A stretch of DNA of 64,000 nt, taken from Liolophura sinensis. Lineage: Eukaryota > Mollusca > Polyplacophora > Chitonida > Chitonidae. Positions 48,621 through 58,395 of the stretch are shown piece by piece; within the stretch, counting starts at the first letter, position 1; every line of letters begins with the position of its first letter. Made by a program: the position numbers and the translations under genes. Below the pieces are notes generated by a model. That model was not told the DNA's origin, searched no databases, and saw nothing but the letters and a program-made list of their open reading frames with translations. The DNA lies in the NCBI RefSeq assembly GCF_032854445.1, contig NC_088297.1:16379127-16443126 (forward strand). The letters run 5' to 3'.

Positions 48621-49790
48621 TACGCCCAGCGAAGGGTGCTGGGCAAACGGAACGGGGTGGGAGGGATGTTTAAAAAACGGACGGTCCGACGCACCGCTCC
48701 CACTCGCCTTCACCGTGTTGTACGTGAAGGCGAAAATCCTCGACAGGGATGTAGAGGTTGTAGAGGACGACAAGAGTGTAGCTCCGACTAACCTGTGGCT
48801 GCATTCGCTGTGGCAACAGGTTGACGTGTCCCTGAAAGACAAACTCATCATCGCTTTCACCCGCACCGTGCCTACTTGGAGACGTTGTTGTCTTACGGCG
48901 CACAGGCCAAGAACACCCAACTGTCCCCCGCCTTGTGGTGTATGAACACCCCAGGGAAGTTTGACAGGACGGATGAGACCAACACAGGGTTTGACGAATG
49001 GCTTAAGATCACGGCCCAAAATCGGTCGGTTGACATGATGGGACACCTGCACTGCGACATGTTCCTGCAACAGCGTCACCTGCTGAACAACGTGAGCGTC
49101 TTCATCCGACTCAGCCCGTCCGAGGACGCGTTTGCCTTGATGTCCAGTGAAAAGGTTCCCGACTACAAGACCCGCTTGAAGGAGGTGTTGATCTTTGTGC
49201 GCAAAGCGAAAGTCACCAGCGGCGTTCAAATGGGTCATTTGAAAGCGTTGGCCAAAGCCCCAGCCAAGTACCCTATCAACCGCGTGCTGACCAAGTATTT
49301 CTCCGTACCCAAAGGCCACACCCAAATCAACGAACAAAACCTATTTCTGGGCAGCTTACCGTCACGTTTAGGGGTGGGATATGTGAGCAACACGGCTTTT
49401 GACGGGAACTACGCTAAAAACCCGTTCCATTTCAGCACTTGTACACAAACTTCAAATTCCTGACAAGGCCCTGACACCTGACTTTGAAACCGCGAATTTC
49501 GTCAGAACGTACAATAACCTCTTTACCAACATGGGAAAAGTGTTTCATGGCGAGGGGAATTCCACCCTTTGCACCACATTGGCCGAAGGCAACAGGCTGT
49601 TTTGTTTCGACTTGACCCCCACCTTCCACGAGGATCACCAAATGAACCTGGTGCAGAAAGGTGATTTGCGCCTGGAGATGCGGTTTGCCAAACCACTGCC
49701 GGAAACCATTAACGTGGTGTGCTACGCCGAATTCAAAAATATCATAGAAATAGACAAAAGCCAAAACGTGCTGTGTGAATTTACCAGTTC
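48621..49790 (+). pseudogene. Polinton major capsid protein (double jelly-roll type), broken
   Basis: At least three frames. The first (about 48690-48870) has DVEVVEDDKSVAPTNLWLHS and QQVDVSLKDKLI; the second (48876-49463) has YGAQAKNTQL, GHLHCDMFLQQRHLLNNVSV, LIFVRKAKVTSGVQMGH and GYVSNTAFDGNYAKNPFHF; the third (about 49465-49800) has PDFETANFVRTYNNLFTN, FCFDLTPTFHEDHQMNL and INVVCYAEFKNIIEIDKSQN. These are characteristic blocks of the Polinton/adintovirus major capsid protein. Frameshifts near 48875 and 49445, with loss of some sequence, make it non-functional. Confidence 0.75.
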
Positions 49791-49819
49791 CAAAAAAAAA
49801 ACAAAAAAACAACTTGGAC

Positions 49820-50365
49820 ATGGTTCACTTGCGACGTGTGCTACAGGCAGACGTGTTTACCCGCGTTTTGCTGGGGGTAGTCTACGCTCGAGGCCACCTC
49901 CCTTACCAAGTGACCAACACACAATGGGTCCGCGTCATCAACACAGACACGTGCCTGCGCCAGGGATAACATTGGGTAGCCGTCTTCATAGACATGTGCC
50001 CAGACCCACCCCGTCTCTGGGGAGAATACTTTGATTCGTACGGACTCCCAGCCCTCCACACCGATATCACCACTTGGCTCAGCCGAAGGACACACCACTG
50101 GACGTGGAATGATTGGCAACTGCAGAGTGTGGACACGGCCGTGTGTGGACAATAGTGCGTGTTTTACTTAACCCAGCGGGCTGAAGGTCGTCCCATGGAC
50201 GCTATTGTGCATACGTTGGATACGTCGTGCACGACATACGATAACGACTTAATGGTATTTGATTGGGTAGACCGCCAGTTTGAGGTCCGTTTTTTATCAA
50301 TCCACCAACCAGTGGGCTGTAAAATAACGTTCTTTCCGTTTCCTGTTCGACATGTTATGAAATAA
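49820..50365 (+). pseudogene. Polinton adenain-like cysteine protease
   Basis: A single frame of about 180 codons from the ATG at 49820, with two in-frame stops: TAA at 49967-49969 just before HWVAVFID (the catalytic His segment) and TAG near 50153 just after VDTAVCGQ (the catalytic Cys segment). WGEYFDSYGLP lies between, as in adenovirus-type maturation proteases. Its role in such elements is cleavage of capsid precursor proteins. AATAAA-like signals follow (ATGAAATAAAAATG at about 50355 and GAATAAAG near 50370). Confidence 0.75.
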
Positions 50366-53202
50366 AAATGAATAAAGAGAAAATGACACTCGCATACAGT
50401 GGTGTTTTGACTTTTTTATTTTAACGTCCTTATCCACGCGCCTAGCGCTAACGCCTTTGCGGGAGAGCTTGTCTCTACTGTTCGACTCCCTGCCGTAGCA
50501 ATAGTATGTGTTTGAGCACAAACTGACGATAGCATCACCAGTCCACTCGACTTTGAAGAGCCCCGGCGTACGTTTATCAAAGTTGAACTGGTCTCGTCGA
50601 GGTAACCGTTTGTCCCGCTCCGCCTCGTATACCGCCCGCAGCTCAGATTTAACCAAGGACTCCCAGTCTGGGTCAGACCAAGCCATGTACGCGGAGTCCG
50701 TGTCCATCTCGTAGTACTGTCAGTCCGCCTTGTTTTTTTTTTTTTTGTTTTTTTTTTTGATTGGTGTTTTACGCCGTACTCAAGAATATTTCACTTATAC
50801 GACGGCGGCCAGCATTATGGTGGGTGGAAAGCGGGCAGAGCCCGGGGGAAACCCACGACCATCCGCAGGTTGCTGGCTGACCTTCTCACGTACGGCCGCC
50901 AGCATGAGCTGGACTTGAACTCACAGCGACCGCATTGGTGAGAGACTCCTGGGTCATTACGCTGCTCTAGCGCTTTAACCGACTGAGCCACGGAGGCCCC
51001 TCCGCCTTGTTAAAAAACGAGTCATGAAATCATAGTAAAACTCCAACATATGGAGTTTGGCATACTGGTACGCCATACATCCTATTTACAATGGTAGGTT
51101 GTAACGAATGGTCCTCTTGCTGCTCACCACTTCGAAGGTGTCGTCATCGATTTGGTCGACGGTACCGTACACTCTCCATTAACTTGCACGACTTCGTCCG
51201 GTCACCGATTTTCACATCCACATGCTGGTCTTGTTTTGTCACGGTTTTGCCATAGCCGGAATTTTCCAACAAATTCACCGTTTCCTCGATAAAAGCCTTG
51301 GCAGGGTCTGCGTCCCCCTCTCGCCGGGCTTGGGTGTCGGCGTTCGCGAATGATTGGAAGGCTCGCTCGGGCGTGTACTCCATCACTTGGTAAACGCGGG
51401 TCACTACCAACCCGTGAGCGTTACATCACTGGAGCAAGGGCGTTGCCAGCAGAATTTCCATACCGAACATACTCCCGATCAACATAATCCTTGAACCGGA
51501 CATGATGTAATTTACCTCCCCGAACTCCACCATGGTGGGGCCTACGTCCTCCTGGCTCACATCGATGTTTTTAAACATTGGTGGACATTCCGCAAAGTCC
51601 GCTTTGAGATGGCCCGGCACGTGGATGTCGCATTCGGCGAAGCCAAACAACTAGCCTTGGACGACAGCCTCCACCAGCTGAGCCTGCGTCTTGGGCTGTC
51701 GCTGTGACAGGGGTAAGCCGTATCGTTGCAGGAACACGCACAAGGCCGGGTTCGTTTTCTGCAGGTGAATTAACTCGCGCTCCCATATGGACACTAACTT
51801 GTATCCCTGGGAGTAGATGTAGGCCTCGTTCGTCTCCACTTCCCGGCGCAAGTCTTGAGGTGTCAACGTTCGCCGGTCGCTGTAGCGCAGCTCACCCTGG
51901 CGTGGGTGAGTCAGGTGACAGCCGTGGTAGTGGTAACAGCAACCGTGGAACTGGAAGACAGTGGGACGTCCGTCGATGTGGGCGAACCCGTCTACAAGGA
52001 GTTGCTGATCACCGACCCGCTTCTTTGTGTGGTTCAGCAGGTAGCGGATGGGTACCCCTAGCTGGTGCGACTGCCAGTCCAATCATTTTTTAGCCATTTC
52101 CGTGGCGGTGCCGGAGGGAACGAACTTCTCCCCGTCACGTCGCCATCGGATGGAGTGACCTGCCGGCATGGGTGGGGCAAGGCAGGCCAAGTACCATGCG
52201 TTTGCATCGCACCCAACGATCCGCTGACATAGCTTACCTCCCCGTATACGGGTCACGCCTTGTTCGTGGTACCGATGAAAGATGATGCTCGGCCCACCTG
52301 ACGATGTTTTTCTTTAGGTAGTCGTGCATGTCTTTGTGTTTCTCACCGATGAGCGTGAACACGGAGCGCAAATCTTGAAACAAGTAGCGGAGGGTGATCC
52401 CTGATATGCTAATACAGTTTTTGAAGACGTCGACGTGCATGGTTTGGTAGAACACCACCAACGCCGTTTCCTCCAGCCGAGCGAGGGAGTCTATGTAGCT
52501 GTAACAAAATTTCCCTTTGGTGACGCTTGCTTGATCAAGTTCAGGTCGTACTTACCCGAGTTGAAGCCGAGGACGGGGAGCTGGTTGATATAGGCGACGA
52601 ATTTGTCCCGCACCCGCCTAGTGTAAGACGGTTTGGTGTCGTTGGGATCGATGCGCTCGTCTAACTCGTCCAGGATGTAGGCATAACGGTCGGTGAGATG
52701 GGCGCTACTGGTCTCGCTGATGGTATTGAGGTAAGCCATCAACCGCCCGACGAGCGCTGGGGATCGCCGGAAGAGATGAAGCACACGGGCTTGTCGTAGT
52801 CAGGTACATTTGAGTTCACTCATTGGGATGTGTTGAGATGTCCATTCCATTGAGCCAGTCATCGCTTCGTCCACAGGGGCCAAGTAAGCTTCGAAGTTGT
52901 AACATGCTAGGTAAGGGAATGTACCTTCCTGGGTACTTCCCGCGAACTGCGTCGGTGCACGTTTGACCGTGCCGTCGTAATTCCCATAGCTTATTAAAGC
53001 TATTAGAACACACTTGACAGGTGAAAGACTGGACGTAAAGCCTCATGTCCTTGATGTAGCTGAAAGGCTGATTATGCAGGTTTAACCGCGTGGCGGGAGA
53101 AGTATAGCACTGTGCACTGCGAGGGATGAGTTGAGCCGAGTACGACTTGTCCATGGGGACGAGCTGGTACACTTGAATGTTTACGTTAAATAGGCTCTCC
53201 AC
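50297..53202 (-). pseudogene. Polinton protein-primed DNA polymerase B, broken
   Basis: Minus-strand remains in about seven frames. From the N-terminal side: LFNVNIQVYQL, a CQVCSNSF...HGQTC zinc-finger-like segment (52816-53202); an exonuclease block LPVLGFNSGKYDLNLIK (52491-52784); DGFAHIDGRPTVFQFHGCCYH (51651-52082); MFGFAECDIHVPGHLK (51426-51650); the polymerase motif-B segment LENSGYGKTVTK (51144-51410); and YYEMDTDSAYMAW, the DTDS catalytic motif C (50297-50710). A SINE (50735-51000) is inserted just upstream of motif C. Such polymerases replicate the element from a terminal protein primer. Multiple frameshifts and stops preclude function. Confidence 0.85.
50735..51000 (-). mobile_element. 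SINE-1, full length with tRNA head, inserted in the Polinton polymerase gene
   Basis: On the minus strand it starts GGGGCCTCCGTGGCTCAGTC, with A-box-like TGGCTCAGTCGG and B-box-like GAGTTCAAGTCC, then the SINE-1 body, and ends in an A tract (T tract at 50735-50759 on the plus strand). Flanking duplication TCCGCCTTGTT at 50724-50734 and 51001-51011. This is the best reference copy of SINE-1 in the window and shows the family moved after the Polinton inserted. Confidence 0.93.
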
Positions 53203-53433
53203 TGAGGCGCACTGAGAGGTACACCGCGGAAATACCTCGACTCTATCAGGACCGCCTCCATATACATGCGGTGGTAAGCTCGAGCCTGTTTGTCACAGCT
53301 TTTTGGGTTGACCTTGTCCAGCCACCAACGTGTGCAGCCCTCTGTTCCCCACCAGGTAAGGCCGCAAAATTACCCCGACTTACCGATGGGTTGATGGGGT
53401 AGTTTGTGCACAAAAAAACAGCACATTTTGTAT

Positions 53434-53629
53434 CGGGAGCTGCTCTCGAGCGACATCAGTTTTGGCGCGAAATGGAGCTTACCCATGGGTCGGTTTTGGC
53501 GCGAAATGACGCTGACGACACGCGTATGCGCGTAGTGGAGTGCGGACTCAACAACACACCTCCACCACCGCACTCCACCTCCGCACTCCACCTCCGCAAA
53601 GAGACAAGTTTGCATCTTTCTCTACTACT
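53434..53629 (-). repeat. Polinton right terminal inverted repeat
   Basis: Reverse complement of the left arm: it contains CATCAGTTTTGGCGC, GGAGCTTACCCATGGGTC and CCACCACCGCACTCCACCTC blocks and ends CTACT. It is followed by TGCCGC, the partner of TGCCGT at the left end. Confidence 0.82.
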
Positions 53630-53635
53630 TGCCGC

Positions 53636-53800
53636 GTTCCTGTTTATGAAGTATTCTTATACGTTTCTGTATATATGTAGCATTGTTTTATACATTCCTG
53701 TTCATGCCGCTTTGTTTTATACGTTCCTCTATATATGCCCAACTGTTTTATACGTTCCTTTATATATGTTTATGGTTTTGTACCTTCTAGCATATATGAC
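53636..53800. repeat. 31-bp minisatellite, right part
   Basis: Four to five diverged units of the same TTTTATACGTTCCTNTATATATGC repeat as at 44182-44982, in the same orientation. The Polinton therefore landed inside this array. Confidence 0.83.
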
Positions 53801-54141
53801 CGGTTCCGATAGCTCAGTTGGCAGAGTGTACGCTTAGGGCGCGGTAGAAAAACCCTGGGTCGGGTTACACCTAAGACCTTAAAAGATTTAGTTTCCTCAT
53901 TTGGCGTTCAGCGATCAGAGGATAGTGTTAATGACTGGTTGATCTGTATCAGTATAATGGTTCGGGTGGAGCGGCTTACTTGCCTCCGGTAAGTGAAGCA
54001 GAACTAGATAAAAGAGCGATGGAAATCTATCCTGCAACAAAGAGGTATATTACACGTACATGTACTCAAAGGACTCCTTTGTCGCCATATGACTGAAAAA
54101 TTGTTAAGTACAACGTTAAACCCTATACACTCGCTCACTCA
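53799..54141 (+). mobile_element. SINE-2, plus orientation
   Basis: Head GACCGGTTCCGATAGCTCAG with TTGGCAGAGTG (A-box-like) and GGGTCGGGTTACACC (B-box-like), then the SINE-2 body (GAGCGGCTTACTTGCC, then GACTCCTTTGTCGCCATATG, then AAGTACAACGTTAAACCC) and a CACTCGCTCACTCAG tail. A related copy sits at the matching place before UGT copy 2 (63028-63340), so it belongs to the UGT duplication unit. Confidence 0.85.
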
Positions 54142-54399
54142 GTATTCTCAAAATCGCCGTTGTTGTCTTGTTTAATGTGAGTTTAGTGAAACCACTCCAC
54201 ACTCCAATTTCTTTATAAGAGATTAAATGCTGTCCTGCATGTCTGATTCTTAAAGCCCATTTTGCATCCGAATGATCAATGTGACCGTCTTGCATGACCC
54301 ACTGAAATAAGCATTCATGAATATTCACATGGATTACCACACATGGAGTGTAAAAATGAAGAGAAATGTTACACAAATATATGCAAATACTTTACTGCA

Positions 54400-54555
54400 C
54401 GTACGTGGGAAGGTCTCCCAGCAACCTGTGGATGGTCGTGAATTTCCCCTGGGTTCTACCTAGTTTCCTCCCACTATAATGCTGGCCGCCGTCTTATAAG
54501 TGAAATATTCATGAGTACGGGGTAAAACACCAATGAAATAAAATAAATAAATAAT
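54400..54555 (+). repeat. SINE-1 body fragment upstream of the UGT gene
   Basis: ACGTGGGAAGGTCTCCCAGC, then GGATGGTCGTGAATTTCCCC, then TATAATGCTGGCCGCCGTC, ending AAATAAATAAATAA. No tRNA head. It is about 140 bp upstream of the UGT start codon and is absent from the corresponding place before UGT copy 2, so it inserted after the duplication or was lost from copy 2. Confidence 0.8.
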
Positions 54556-54696
54556 TATCTGACTGCAAGTGGAAATAGCACCGTTCTCTAGTCAGCATAT
54601 ATAGCTCTTGATAAATCAGCTAGGTTTGAACACTTCGTTCATCGAGTTCTGAAACAACCGATCTTTTCCTCGATACTTTAGTATAGTCAGTCTAAA

Positions 54697-55512
54697 ATGA
54701 GGAAAGCGTCTATTATCACATACCGGCTAACTGGGATTATTTCCGCTTTACTACTATCAGGTGGCATGACCAGATGCAATGTGGTAATATTTCCTCACAT
54801 CGGCAGCCATTTCCATCTGGCTTCCATATTAGCAGACACGCTCTATGATCGCGGTCACAGCGTTACAGTTGTGGCCCCAAACTTCTGCTTCTCTGGTCGC
54901 AGTTACCGTTACAACATTGTTCCGTACACCGTTTTGGAACATGAACTGGAGATGAGCACGAGGTATTTTAATGACTACTTCAAAGAACGCAGATCTAGAT
55001 TCATACCCACTGGTATGCCAGGCATAGTGCGAGCTCTCTCCCTTGGACTATTTAAACATTCGGACGTCATCCTGAAATCGTTAAGGCATTTTCAATTCCA
55101 AGTCGCAATCGTCGATTCTACGATGCCCGACGCATTAGTATTGGTGGCAAAGTTAAACCTACCTCACATCATGCTCTCCGTCAGTCGTTTTGACGTACAT
55201 CTAGCTAGACTCAGCGATGCTAGCTTGCCTTTGTCTTATGTACCTGTCGGGAGACAACATAACGGTTTCACACATGAGATGACCTTCATGCAACGCGCCA
55301 CAAATTTCTGGTTATACTATTACCAAAGTATTATCACGTCGTTTCCTTTTTCTGCGCAATTAAAACTATCCACGAAGTATTCATATCGTGGAAGATATAA
55401 ATACTATTCAATGGGCCATGTCCTTATCTACAAGATTCCCAGTCGACATGTCAGCAATCTCCTGGGTTCACGCAAATTTGGACGAGACAAGATGGAGGTT
55501 CTCGTCCAATAA
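54697..55512 (+). CDS. UDP-glycosyltransferase (GT1/UGT), copy 1, N-terminal exon
   Basis: ORF of 271 codons. The start at 54697 is supported by a signal peptide (about residues 1-26, hydrophobic ITYRLTGIISALLLSG) followed by the UGT strand CNVVIFPHIGSHFHL. The His of GSH is the catalytic base of the family, and ADTLYDRGHSVTVVAPN is the conserved first helix and strand. The domain binds the acceptor in the endoplasmic-reticulum lumen. UGTs transfer a sugar from a UDP-sugar to small lipophilic molecules or pigments. The last 40 or so residues do not look like UGT sequence; a second frame (55388 to about 55500, SAISWVHANLDETRW) may be the true continuation after a frameshift, so the exon end is uncertain. 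Exons 2-4 at 56890-60422 fit the same gene. The exon that should encode the linker between the two domains was not found. Confidence 0.8.
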   Translation: MRKASIITYRLTGIISALLLSGGMTRCNVVIFPHIGSHFHLASILADTLYDRGHSVTVVAPNFCFSGRSYRYNIVPYTVLEHELEMSTRYFNDYFKERRSRFIPTGMPGIVRALSLGLFKHSDVILKSLRHFQFQVAIVDSTMPDALVLVAKLNLPHIMLSVSRFDVHLARLSDASLPLSYVPVGRQHNGFTHEMTFMQRATNFWLYYYQSIITSFPFSAQLKLSTKYSYRGRYKYYSMGHVLIYKIPSRHVSNLLGSRKFGRDKMEVLVQ

Positions 55513-55554
55513 CCCATGTGGAATCAGTCCTCTGTTACGGTTCCACTTCCGCTT

Positions 55555-55905
55555 TTCGGGAAAACGTAATTTTAGGCAGGCATGAGTTTTAATGATGCTA
55601 GTTTGAAATTCTTGTCAAAACTACACAGTGTGTCAGGAAGTAAAGAGGCTGCGAGTGACTTCTCTTTAGCATTTCTACCCACCCTCCCAACTGCTTGCTG
55701 AGGAAGGTCCAGATATTTATGACTGCTTTCTCACAGACTTGGTTTCTCCAACCTTGAGTATATATGACATAAAACCCGAGACAAATAAATCACAGGCTGG
55801 AAAAGGTATTCACCAGTGCTTCTTATCCGCGAAATGTTTGGGGTTGAGTTACAGCACTAAACGTTGACATTGTCACTTATGGAGAACTAATAGGGGTCGG
55901 AGGGT
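55555..55905 (-). mobile_element. diverged solo copy of the 442-bp repeat
   Basis: Inverted relative to 28432-28873. Shared blocks include GGCAGGCATGAGTTTTAATGA, TGAGGAAGGTCCAGAT, CTTTCTCACAGACTTGG, GAGTTACAGCACTAAACG and a terminal AACTAATAGGGGTCGGAGG. Shortened and substituted, it lies just after the first UGT exon, in the place where the missing middle exon would be expected to follow. Confidence 0.7.
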
Positions 55906-56889
55906 ATGCGCGATTTTTACTATTGTTGGCAGATTGAATGAACATCTTGTCATTGGCAACTACCATAAAATCCCTTCGTTAGGGCGCGTTAGTTTGCAAC
56001 ACACATATCCATACATTTATTGCGTCTATAAACCTGTGTGCCTATAAACTCTGAAGAATCCTGAAATGTCGATTGGGCTGATGGAGAAATAACACTCTTA
56101 TCTAAATGTCACTTGTTTAACCGGTTTACGGGTAATTATCATAATTGACATTTCTGCATAATGACAGTTATACCCATTTAACGTTATCATGTATGCATGC
56201 TAAGTAGTTTTATGCGATGATAATTTTAATCTCCCAGCGTAGTTTCGAAATGTCATGAAATGTGCGTCCTGTGCGTTAATGGTTTACTGCTCTACGCCAT
56301 TATAGTATCTCACGTGATAAAAATGCTGGACCAAGTAACTGTTAAGCAGCAATTTTCTTTACAGCTAAAAAAGTGAAATTAACTTGCAAGTGGTTGTTTG
56401 TTATGTTGAGGCATGTTCGGAATGTTAGGCATGTTAGATGTATTTGAATGGCCACCAAGTTAAGCATCGCGTGACTATTCTCAATGACGCAAAATTGCCC
56501 CCTGTGTGGAAAGTACGTCTGCCAGATATAGATAATATTCTATATTGCTTCAGAGGCCAGATAAATCAACAGCCGTAGAACTAAACCAGGGAGAGGACGG
56601 AGACGGCACCCTTTGCGCGCGAAGTATATGCAGTATAGTGTGCGTACCTGTAGGTCACTCGTGGAAGTGTGCGTCAGTGACTTGCCGAACGGCGATGCTT
56701 TGCTCTGGGAACTTTATTTTTCTATAGATTTACTTCCAGAGTTCTCTCAATCCTCATGTGAACCGAAATGTGAAAATTTCTTGAGGATGGCGTTTAACAC
56801 GTATCAGGCAAATAAATGTTCGATGTAAAAACCGGGAAAAGTTAATGAAATGGATATGTAAATAAATACAGATTATTTATGTTATACAG
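55906..56889. other. UGT intron 1 region, no exon recognised
   Basis: I searched all three plus frames for the UGT linker block (a W-x-[IV]-N-x-D and [DE]-[FY]-PRP-x-[LM]-P type sequence) and did not find it. ORFs near 56545-56828 have no similarity to UGTs that I can see. The middle exon is deleted, too diverged to see, or elsewhere. Confidence 0.5.
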
Positions 56890-57103
56890 GATTTGGAAGA
56901 GTTTATTGCTGAGTCTGGGGATGATGGGATTATTCTCTTTAGTTTGTCTACTATTCTGCCATTGTCTGAGACCGACATGGCTCAAATATTCCTCGAACCG
57001 TTCTCGACTTTGAAACAAAGAGTTATCTGGCGAGGGGAGACAATCCAAGGCTCTTCGGACAACATCATGTTCTCAAAGTGGATACCACAGAACGACGTTC
57101 TGG
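56890..57103 (+). CDS. UDP-glycosyltransferase copy 1, exon 2 (start of UDP-sugar domain)
   Basis: Acceptor TTATGTTATACAG ends at 56889 and donor CTGG|GTATGG is at 57104. The exon is 214 nt and ends in phase 1. It encodes DLEEFIAESGDDGIILFSLS, then QRVIWRGE and SKWIPQNDVLG, the opening of the UGT signature. The segment IILFSLSTIL, where most UGTs have a small Gly-Ser turn (FSxGS), is slightly unusual. It lies 1.1 kb upstream of exon 3. Confidence 0.88.
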
Positions 57104-58175
57104 GTATGGAATTGATTGTGAATTTAGTAGGTATTGTTTTTAAGTAATTGTGATTTAGATAGGCGTAGCCGCAGCTTATCTTTGCGTCTGTCACCAAAGA
57201 ATAGCAAACTATGAGACTGATAGAATCTTTACCTTACCTGTCCAGGGCCAGAATACGGTTATTTTAAATTATGACTGTACCGCATCGTGAAGACGTCCCT
57301 TTGTCATGTGACGTAGTTGTTTTCTTGGCAGAGTAGGGTAAACCACTGTTCGCTGGGAACCGACTTATACCTGTAGCGAGAAGACATATTCTGCCACACT
57401 TTGCAAGTACTATCTAATTTCTTTTCAATCGGGGCTAGGGGTGTATGAACATAGCGCAGTTTTAATACAATGTCTGAGTTTGTATGTAAACAGTTACAGT
57501 AAAGGCGTGACTGGGATACATTTCTACTTTCTTTTACTTCATAGCGTGATATTTGCAGTATACTGCTATGGGATTTAATGATCTTTAAGCATGAAGCGTA
57601 GTGGACAAGGTACTGGTTTTGACTCATCGCTTGTTACACAGGTGGGGCCTATGTCTTTCCGACATCATTATAAACTGTTCAACAGGTACCTGTTTCCAGA
57701 AAACTATCTGCGGTCATAATTTTAAATTCATTAAGAGGCATTTGGAAGTTGAGAGAATATAGTTTCTATATGCAGAAGTTGTGCTTGACAACAATGATAT
57801 AGAATGTACATCGAAAGGATATAATCAGAAGGCTTTACCCAAATAAAAACCGTGTGTCATTAGAATCATAGTTGTATAATTTGAAAAAGAGCTGTGGTAA
57901 TAATTTTATACATGAAACTGGAATTTGAAAAATGGAATTTGACTTTGGATATTCTTTCCCCGGTGGATTGCCTGAAATGACATTGGGATATTTCTTTTAT
58001 TGTCCCATTCTTGTAACTCAACGTTAACTTTGATGCGTTGGTTTCGTGGAGGTTCGCAGTCTTAGAGTGTTTAGATTGGAGTCCGAGTTGTAACCATTCT
58101 GACTTGTGTTTACACGTTCCTAACTGGAGAGAAAACATGCTGACATACAAAAGTCTACATCTTTGTGTTGCGTAG
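57104..58175. other. UGT intron 2
   Basis: A GT...AG intron of 1,072 bp from GTATGGAATTG to TTGTGTTGCGTAG. No recognisable repeat or gene inside. Confidence 0.75.
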
Positions 58176-58395
58176 GTTCTTCAAAGACACGAGTTCTCGT
58201 TTCGCACGCAGGACTAAGTGGCGTTCAGGAAGCCATGTACCACGGCGTTCCCATGGTGATTGTGCCCATGTTTAGTGATCAGCCGGACAATGCGATTCGG
58301 GTTGAAGCTCATGGGTACGGGGTACGCCTAGATCCATTTAACCTGACTGCAGCGTCCATTGTGGCAGCAGTGAAATCTGTGATATCTGACAAAAG
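58176..58395 (+). CDS. UDP-glycosyltransferase copy 1, exon 3 (UGT signature)
   Basis: Acceptor TTGCGTAG ends at 58175 and donor ACAAAAG|GTAAGTGAC is at 58396. The exon is 220 nt and joins exon 2 with no break in frame. It encodes the core signature: KTRVLVSHAGLSGVQEAM, YHGVPMVIVPMFSDQPDNA and VEAHGYGVRLDP. The HAGLSG and DQ residues contact the UDP-sugar in this family; most animal enzymes have HGG where this has HAG. The donor lies at the edge of the minisatellite that copies it. Confidence 0.92.

Larger units (their letters stand above)
44983..53629. mobile_element. Polinton/Maverick element, shortened and decayed
   Basis: 8.65 kb with terminal inverted repeats (44983 to about 45230, and about 53434-53629) that both start AGTAG at the outer end. 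Flanking 6-bp sequences TGCCGT (44977-44982) and TGCCGC (53630-53635) fit the 6-bp duplication known for Polintons. Content and layout are right for the class: integrase at one end (plus), capsid-region genes and an adenain-like protease (plus), and protein-primed DNA polymerase B from the other end (minus). I found no packaging ATPase, and most genes carry stops and frameshifts, so the copy is inactive. Usual size for the class is 15-20 kb. Confidence 0.88.

Noticed and set aside
53799..53880. Possible tRNA gene (GATAGCTCAGTTGGCAGAG)
   Set aside because: It is the head of a SINE-2 copy. The rest of the tRNA cloverleaf, including a proper acceptor stem, is not present and the SINE body follows.
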